Shown here piece after piece: positions 60,030 through 64,000 of a stretch of 64,000 bases of DNA. How positions within the stretch are numbered: the first letter of the stretch is position 1; every line of letters starts with the position of its first letter. The notes beneath the pieces were generated by a model that had not been told where the DNA came from, searched no databases, and saw only the letters and a list, made by a program, of their open reading frames with translations. This DNA comes from Aggregatilineales bacterium (GTDB lineage Bacteria > Chloroflexota > Anaerolineae > Aggregatilineales > Phototrophicaceae): positions 1 to 64,000 of the forward strand of contig JAUQWZ010000062.1 in assembly GCA_030834905.1 (NCBI GenBank), given 5' to 3'. A program made the translations under genes and the position numbers.

Positions 60030-60620
60030 CAGCAGCGGAAAAATAAGCAGCACCGGAAGTGCGCCGGTTACAATTCCCAAGAGTACCTGCTCGACAGTGT
60101 GATTGCGTGTGACCATGCGCGCCCACGCAGTTATGGCGATGGCAGCAATCGCAAGAAGTTGCAGAATCGGTGATTGAAAAGCGCCGAGTAGCAACAATCC
60201 GATGACGCATCCCGTGATCACGGCAGTGTGAATCGAGATTTTGGTCAACCATGTATTAATCGCAAATTGTAGTGGAATCCAGAGAGCAAGCGCTGCCATA
60301 CAAGCGATTAGTACTATAGGCGCTTGGAGGATAATTGTGAGTGTCAGGCAGAGCAAGATGCTTGCCCATCCCACGATGTAAATCGGAAGACGTGTTCGCC
60401 TCTGATAAGCGTACTTGCTTTGTCGGCGCAAGAAGATCAGGCTGGCAGCGAGCGGTACAACCAGAACGAGAAGAATCAGCGCCGTCCATGATGCCGCCTG
60501 TTCTACCGGCATTTCACGTAAGACAGCCAGCAGCGTTGGTAGAGCTATCACAAATGGATGAAAGACGATACCAATGAGGTACGCAATCCGATTGCGATTG
60601 TCGGGAACGAGGTCGGTCAC
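60021..60620 (-). CDS. PAP2-family-like membrane protein
   Basis: 199 residues with about six membrane segments. SIHTA (about 150) and RNHTVEQVLLG (about 175-185) recall the SxxxH and SRxxxxxHxxxD motifs of PAP2 phosphatases, but the pattern is reduced: the first phosphatase motif is missing and the last aspartate is Glu. Phosphatase activity is uncertain. Its start overlaps the upstream membrane gene (ATGA), so it is the last member of the cluster. Confidence 0.65.
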   Translation of the reverse strand: MTDLVPDNRNRIAYLIGIVFHPFVIALPTLLAVLREMPVEQAASWTALILLVLVVPLAASLIFLRRQSKYAYQRRTRLPIYIVGWASILLCLTLTIILQAPIVLIACMAALALWIPLQFAINTWLTKISIHTAVITGCVIGLLLLGAFQSPILQLLAIAAIAITAWARMVTRNHTVEQVLLGIVTGALPVLLIFPLLLG

Positions 60621-61603
60621 ATCTGTACCTTCGTCAGTTGAGCGACTAAATTGGAATACGATATGCCACTTTCTGTGATGCGTTGTAGTTCACGCCACTG
60701 CTCTTGTTGAGGGGAAGTTCTTGAGAGCAGCGCACCATAATCAAGAATGTTGATGGTCGTCCTATAAATCGCCAACTCAAGCTCACCACTGCGAAGCAGC
60801 GATAGCCCAAAGAGCGGCGTTTCCGACACTGCCCCTACCTGCTGTAAGATGCAATGCTCGACCCGCTTAAGTTTCCAATACAGCACAAGGCGACCCGGGT
60901 AAAAGAGTATCGTTACCCAGCGATATGGCACTAGCAAAAGCACGAATCCTATCAGACAAATGCTCATGAACAGGGCACCAATGAATTCCACCTGTGCCAG
61001 GCTTTCCTGATGCATCAAGACCAGGAGCGCTTTCGCAATGTTTGCCAAGGCAACCACGCTGTATGCGGCGTAACAGACAGTAATGGCGATCTGCTTGATA
61101 CGTGTTCCATTGACCTGTTCCTGCATGGACAATTTCCATGTCGCTGGTACGAACAACAGCATAGACGGGACAAACAAGAAGCCGTCCCGCAGTCCTGTCA
61201 CGATATCGCGTGCTTCAGTTCGTACACCATAGGGCACCATTGTGACTGGAATAGCGCTCACCGCGCCTGTCACCATCGCAATACGAAATAACCAGTCAAG
61301 CCACCGATATAACCGATCGTGAACGAATATCTGTTTGATGATTAAATAGTACATGCCGAACCAGATTACCATCGCGAAATACTTGATGTAGAGTGTGACA
61401 GGCAACCCGTTGAAATATTGATCGAGCCATAACTCAACATATTCCCCTTGCAGTGAGAACACACACGCGGCACAAAACAGCAGTACCCAGCCATAGAGCG
61501 AACGCCCTTCGAGCCGCTGGCGCTGCCGGATGCTGCCAACGAGCCCGATACAAAAGGTGATCCACATCAGGACGGTGAATGGGATATGAATATCCGCCTT
61601 CAC
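60617..61603 (-). CDS. Polytopic membrane protein (328 aa)
   Basis: About seven membrane segments in the first 230 residues (VLMWITFCIGLVGSI, then WVLLFCAACVFSL and others), then a cytoplasmic tail of about 90 residues. Its size, topology and neighbours resemble the MAB_1171c/DUF6545-type proteins coupled to ImmA/IrrE metalloproteases in actinobacteria. It overlaps the protease gene start (ATGA) and the PAP2 start, so the three form one unit. Function not established. Confidence 0.65.
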   Translation of the reverse strand: MKADIHIPFTVLMWITFCIGLVGSIRQRQRLEGRSLYGWVLLFCAACVFSLQGEYVELWLDQYFNGLPVTLYIKYFAMVIWFGMYYLIIKQIFVHDRLYRWLDWLFRIAMVTGAVSAIPVTMVPYGVRTEARDIVTGLRDGFLFVPSMLLFVPATWKLSMQEQVNGTRIKQIAITVCYAAYSVVALANIAKALLVLMHQESLAQVEFIGALFMSICLIGFVLLLVPYRWVTILFYPGRLVLYWKLKRVEHCILQQVGAVSETPLFGLSLLRSGELELAIYRTTINILDYGALLSRTSPQQEQWRELQRITESGISYSNLVAQLTKVQM

Positions 61604-62136
61604 TTTGCCTGATCCCAGTGCTCATTGTAAGGTAATCCCTGCACATAGGGCTGTAGGGCACTGATGGACGATCCTCCTGCTGTGAGTTCCGCCAGCCGCT
61701 GCGCGCGCACAACATGCTTCTGTACTAACGCGACAAAATGCTCGGCTTCCTGCTCAACCACATCTTTCGCACGGTTGACTTCTAATGCACGCAGGTGCCC
61801 CATTGGCATCTGAAGCTCTTCAAACAATTCAGGCGACAGAATGTCTTTTATCGGACGCAGCGGGTGCTTCAACAGCATGTGCGCAATTTCGTGCAGGATG
61901 ATGTGATTCTGGTGGATGCGATGTGTATTGCTGCGGTAAACGATGAAGTCTACCTGACTCCCGTAAATCCAAGCACCCGATATACCAGGGGAAAACGGAT
62001 ACGGTACACACAAAATCTGGCGGTTTCGATGATGCTGAACGTGCTGGACAAAATGGTCAATGCTGAATTGATCAAAAGGATAGCCTAGCCCGAGAAGAAT
62101 GTTCTGTATTTTGTTGTGGTTGGCTGCGTGCTTCAA
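61600..62136 (-). CDS. ImmA/IrrE-family metallopeptidase
   Basis: 178 residues. The zinc motif HEIAHMLLKH (HExxH with a third His-like position, about residues 82-91) is typical of ImmA/IrrE proteases, which cleave XRE-type repressors to switch genes on. The XRE pair lies about 2 kb away on the opposite strand. It is first in a three-gene unit with a membrane protein and a PAP2-like protein. It may be the activator or toxin-like part of this module. Confidence 0.82.
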   Translation of the reverse strand: MKHAANHNKIQNILLGLGYPFDQFSIDHFVQHVQHHRNRQILCVPYPFSPGISGAWIYGSQVDFIVYRSNTHRIHQNHIILHEIAHMLLKHPLRPIKDILSPELFEELQMPMGHLRALEVNRAKDVVEQEAEHFVALVQKHVVRAQRLAELTAGGSSISALQPYVQGLPYNEHWDQAK

Positions 62137-62384
62137 TTGTCCTTATCCAGTGGTCGTATTGAAAAGGAAGTGATTGGTGCCAACAAATTGCCGAAATAGC
62201 CTGTGTCATGAAAATTGTAAAGTGTGAAAGATTGTAATTGCATTAAGAAGAGAGAGATTGTCACCTTTTGTCCAATGTTATGTCGCCAATTCAACGCTTC
62301 TGGGTCTTATTTTCCCATCAAACACATTCTTAGGCGTGCTAGGCTCAAACTATCGATTGCTTATCTGGCTTGGAAAAAGGTCGA

Positions 62385-62579
62385 ATGGACGGAGAGCAGA
62401 AGAGCAACCAGAGGCAACATGAAACTCCAGAGGAAATGATCAAAAGAGTGTTTGCGGTTGCGAAGTTGCTTGCAAATGCAGCCGAATATGCATGTATAGA
62501 ATCCCGGGCAGCACCAGAAGCAGCATCAGAAAAACCGCAAAAAACACAAGATCGGGAAATGGATTTATCCTGCAGATAG
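62385..62579 (+). CDS. Small hypothetical protein before the recombinases
   Basis: About 64 residues from ATG 62385 (a TTG at 62370 would add 5). It is charged, with one Ala-rich helix (IKRVFAVAKLLANAAEYACIES), and has no family. Only 34 bases separate it from the first recombinase, so it may be an excision factor-like partner. There is no sequence support for that beyond position. Confidence 0.45.
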   Translation: MDGEQKSNQRQHETPEEMIKRVFAVAKLLANAAEYACIESRAAPEAASEKPQKTQDREMDLSCR

Positions 62580-62613
62580 CGCTTCGAAAAAAGAATATGG
62601 TTAGGTGTTAAAC

Positions 62614-63546
62614 ATGAACCGCTCGAAAAACAAACCTGCAAGAATACCCCAGCCAGGTTGGGCGATTTACCTGCGAACCAGCAGCGACGAGAACCAGAAA
62701 CCGGAACTGTCCCGAGAACGGCAGCGTACCATGATCCAGATGAGCTTTCTGGACTTGTATGACTTGCCAATTTATGGGGAATACGTTGACGTGTTGACGG
62801 GAAAAGACCCGCGTCGCAAAGCCTATCAGCAAATGCTCGCTGATGCCCGTGCTGGCAAGTTCTCGCATGTCGTTGTTGAGCGTGCTGATCGCTTTGGGCG
62901 TGACGATACTGAAGCGCTGCGAGCGATAGACGAACTGCACGAATTTGGAATTGCTGTGCGTTTTGCCAACTCCCCTGATCTCGATCCGATGGACCCGGAT
63001 GATCGCGTCCTAGTCACCCTGACATTCGCACTTGCGCGACGGGAGTCAGCATTGATGGGCATTCGTGTAAAGGGTGGCTTGAAGGCAAAGCGCGAGAGCG
63101 GCGGCTATGCTGGACGTGCCCCTGACGGCTACCTCAACGTACGAGGGCAAACAGACTTCGACAAGCGCAGTGATATGGGGCGTATCAGTCACTGGATCGA
63201 ACCCGACCCTATCCGTGCCCACATCTGGCGCGAAGCATGGACGCTGCTGCTGACCGAAACTATGTCGCTGAGCGATATTGCAGAGGCATTGAACGCGAAA
63301 GGTTATTGTTATCGGAACGGCAAGCCGTTCGTCGTTGTATCAAAGACGGGGAAGCGACGACCTCTTACCGACATACTGCGGCGCGCGTTTCAGGATTGGA
63401 CATATGCTGGATGGGTGGTGAGTGAATGCGACGGTATCGCACCTAAGACTATTCGAGGAAATTGGGAGCCACTTGTTTCAACCGAGGACTTTGAGACAGG
63501 TCTAGTGATCCTTGAGCGGCTGCAACATGATGAACCGGATGAGTAG
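62614..63546 (+). CDS. Serine recombinase, first of a tandem pair
   Basis: 310 residues from ATG 62614 (AGGTG upstream). The N-terminal resolvase domain has YLRTSSD with the catalytic serine near residue 24, then VVERADRFGRDDTEAL. The middle recombinase domain (ALNAKGYCYRNGKPF, then WTYAGWVVSE) follows. It stops after about 310 residues, short for a large serine recombinase, with no zinc ribbon or coiled coil. The next gene starts 5 bases later and is closely related. Likely function: integration or excision of this element. Whether the short length is natural or a truncation was not settled. Confidence 0.85.
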   Translation: MNRSKNKPARIPQPGWAIYLRTSSDENQKPELSRERQRTMIQMSFLDLYDLPIYGEYVDVLTGKDPRRKAYQQMLADARAGKFSHVVVERADRFGRDDTEALRAIDELHEFGIAVRFANSPDLDPMDPDDRVLVTLTFALARRESALMGIRVKGGLKAKRESGGYAGRAPDGYLNVRGQTDFDKRSDMGRISHWIEPDPIRAHIWREAWTLLLTETMSLSDIAEALNAKGYCYRNGKPFVVVSKTGKRRPLTDILRRAFQDWTYAGWVVSECDGIAPKTIRGNWEPLVSTEDFETGLVILERLQHDEPDE

Positions 63547-63551
63547 CCATT

Positions 63552-64000
63552 ATGAGCAGCTATAGAAGCAAGAAGTCACCATCCGTTCCACCGCAGCCGG
63601 GCTGGGCGATCTATCTGCGAACGAGCAGTGAAGATCACCAGAAGCCGGAGCTTTCACGGGCGCGTCAGCGCGCCATCATTGAGGGGAACGTGCTGGCGCA
63701 CTCCGAACTGACCGTTATCGATGAATATGTGGATGTATTAACAGGCAGGACGCCGAATCGCGTTGGGTATCAGCAGCTTTTAGCGGATGCCCGCGCAGGT
63801 AAGTTCTCACACGTCATCGTCGAGCGAGCGGATAGATTCGGGCGTAATGACACAGAAGCGCTGCGCGCCATCGATGAACTGAACGAGTTCGGGGTAGCGG
63901 TGCGCTTTGCCAACTCTCCCGACCTCGATCCGATGGACCCGGATGATCGGGTACTGGTCGCGCTTTCGTTCACGCTTGCGCGGCGTGAGTCGGCTCTGTT
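63552..64000 (+). CDS. Serine recombinase, second of a tandem pair (cut by window edge)
   Basis: At least 149 residues visible. The resolvase domain has YLRTSSE (catalytic serine), VIVERADRFGRNDTEAL and RFANSPDLDPMDPDDR, matching the first recombinase at almost every motif. The C-terminal part lies outside the window. Two adjacent related serine recombinases recall CcrA/CcrB of SCCmec elements. Both may be needed for site-specific recombination. Confidence 0.85.
   Translation, partial: MSSYRSKKSPSVPPQPGWAIYLRTSSEDHQKPELSRARQRAIIEGNVLAHSELTVIDEYVDVLTGRTPNRVGYQQLLADARAGKFSHVIVERADRFGRNDTEALRAIDELNEFGVAVRFANSPDLDPMDPDDRVLVALSFTLARRESAL

Overview
The window looks like part of a large mobile element (an integrative conjugative element or conjugative plasmid) from a Chloroflexota bacterium, probably Anaerolineae-like. 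The lineage is inferred from the Thr/Pro-rich surface proteins, a TIR-FGE (formylglycine-generating-enzyme-like) fusion protein and the overall base composition. No rRNA, tRNA or housekeeping marker was found to fix it. Mobility is supported by a HUH relaxase with an accessory protein, a VirD4-type coupling protein, VirB2/B3/B4/B6-like type IV secretion genes, an SSB, an HU-like protein, a degenerate type IA topoisomerase homologue, and two tandem serine recombinases at the right edge.

Layout. 1-3.5 kb: unrecognised small genes and ssb (+ strand). 3.6-27 kb: one minus-strand defence island. In transcription order it has two parts. The first is an Argonaute cassette: XRE regulator, Cas4-like nuclease, long Argonaute with an intact D-E-D-D tetrad, small coupled protein, gluzincin-like protein. 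The second is a DISARM-like set: DUF1998 helicase fused to a Vsr/DUF559-like nuclease, SNF2 helicase, large adenine methyltransferase, HNH protein, then a DUF262-DUF1524 protein and a winged-helix-NERD-SF1 helicase. 27-31.6 kb: a relaxase relic, an array of stem-loops, and the working mobilisation operon. 31.7-33.5 kb: the TIR-FGE protein. 33.6-52 kb: minus-strand conjugation genes. They are interrupted by a group II intron inside a VirB2-like gene and by a MerR/CopZ-like metal cassette. 52-59 kb: a LuxR regulator, an ImuA-ImuB-DUF6504-DnaE2 mutasome operon, and a second LuxR regulator. 59-62 kb: two XRE genes facing a PAP2 / membrane protein / ImmA-IrrE cluster. 62-64 kb: serine recombinases.

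How it fits together. Three operons (mobilisation, first secretion operon, VirB2-VirB4 operon) share the same promoter architecture. It has CTGAAA direct repeats spaced about 21 and 22 bp, then exactly 31 bp to TTTGC and a -10 element. This is the strongest regulatory signal in the window and suggests one activator switches on all transfer genes. The strongest candidate for an undescribed system is the Argonaute/Cas4-like/gluzincin cassette next to the DISARM-like genes, flanked by two copies of a roughly 90-bp branched inverted-repeat element.
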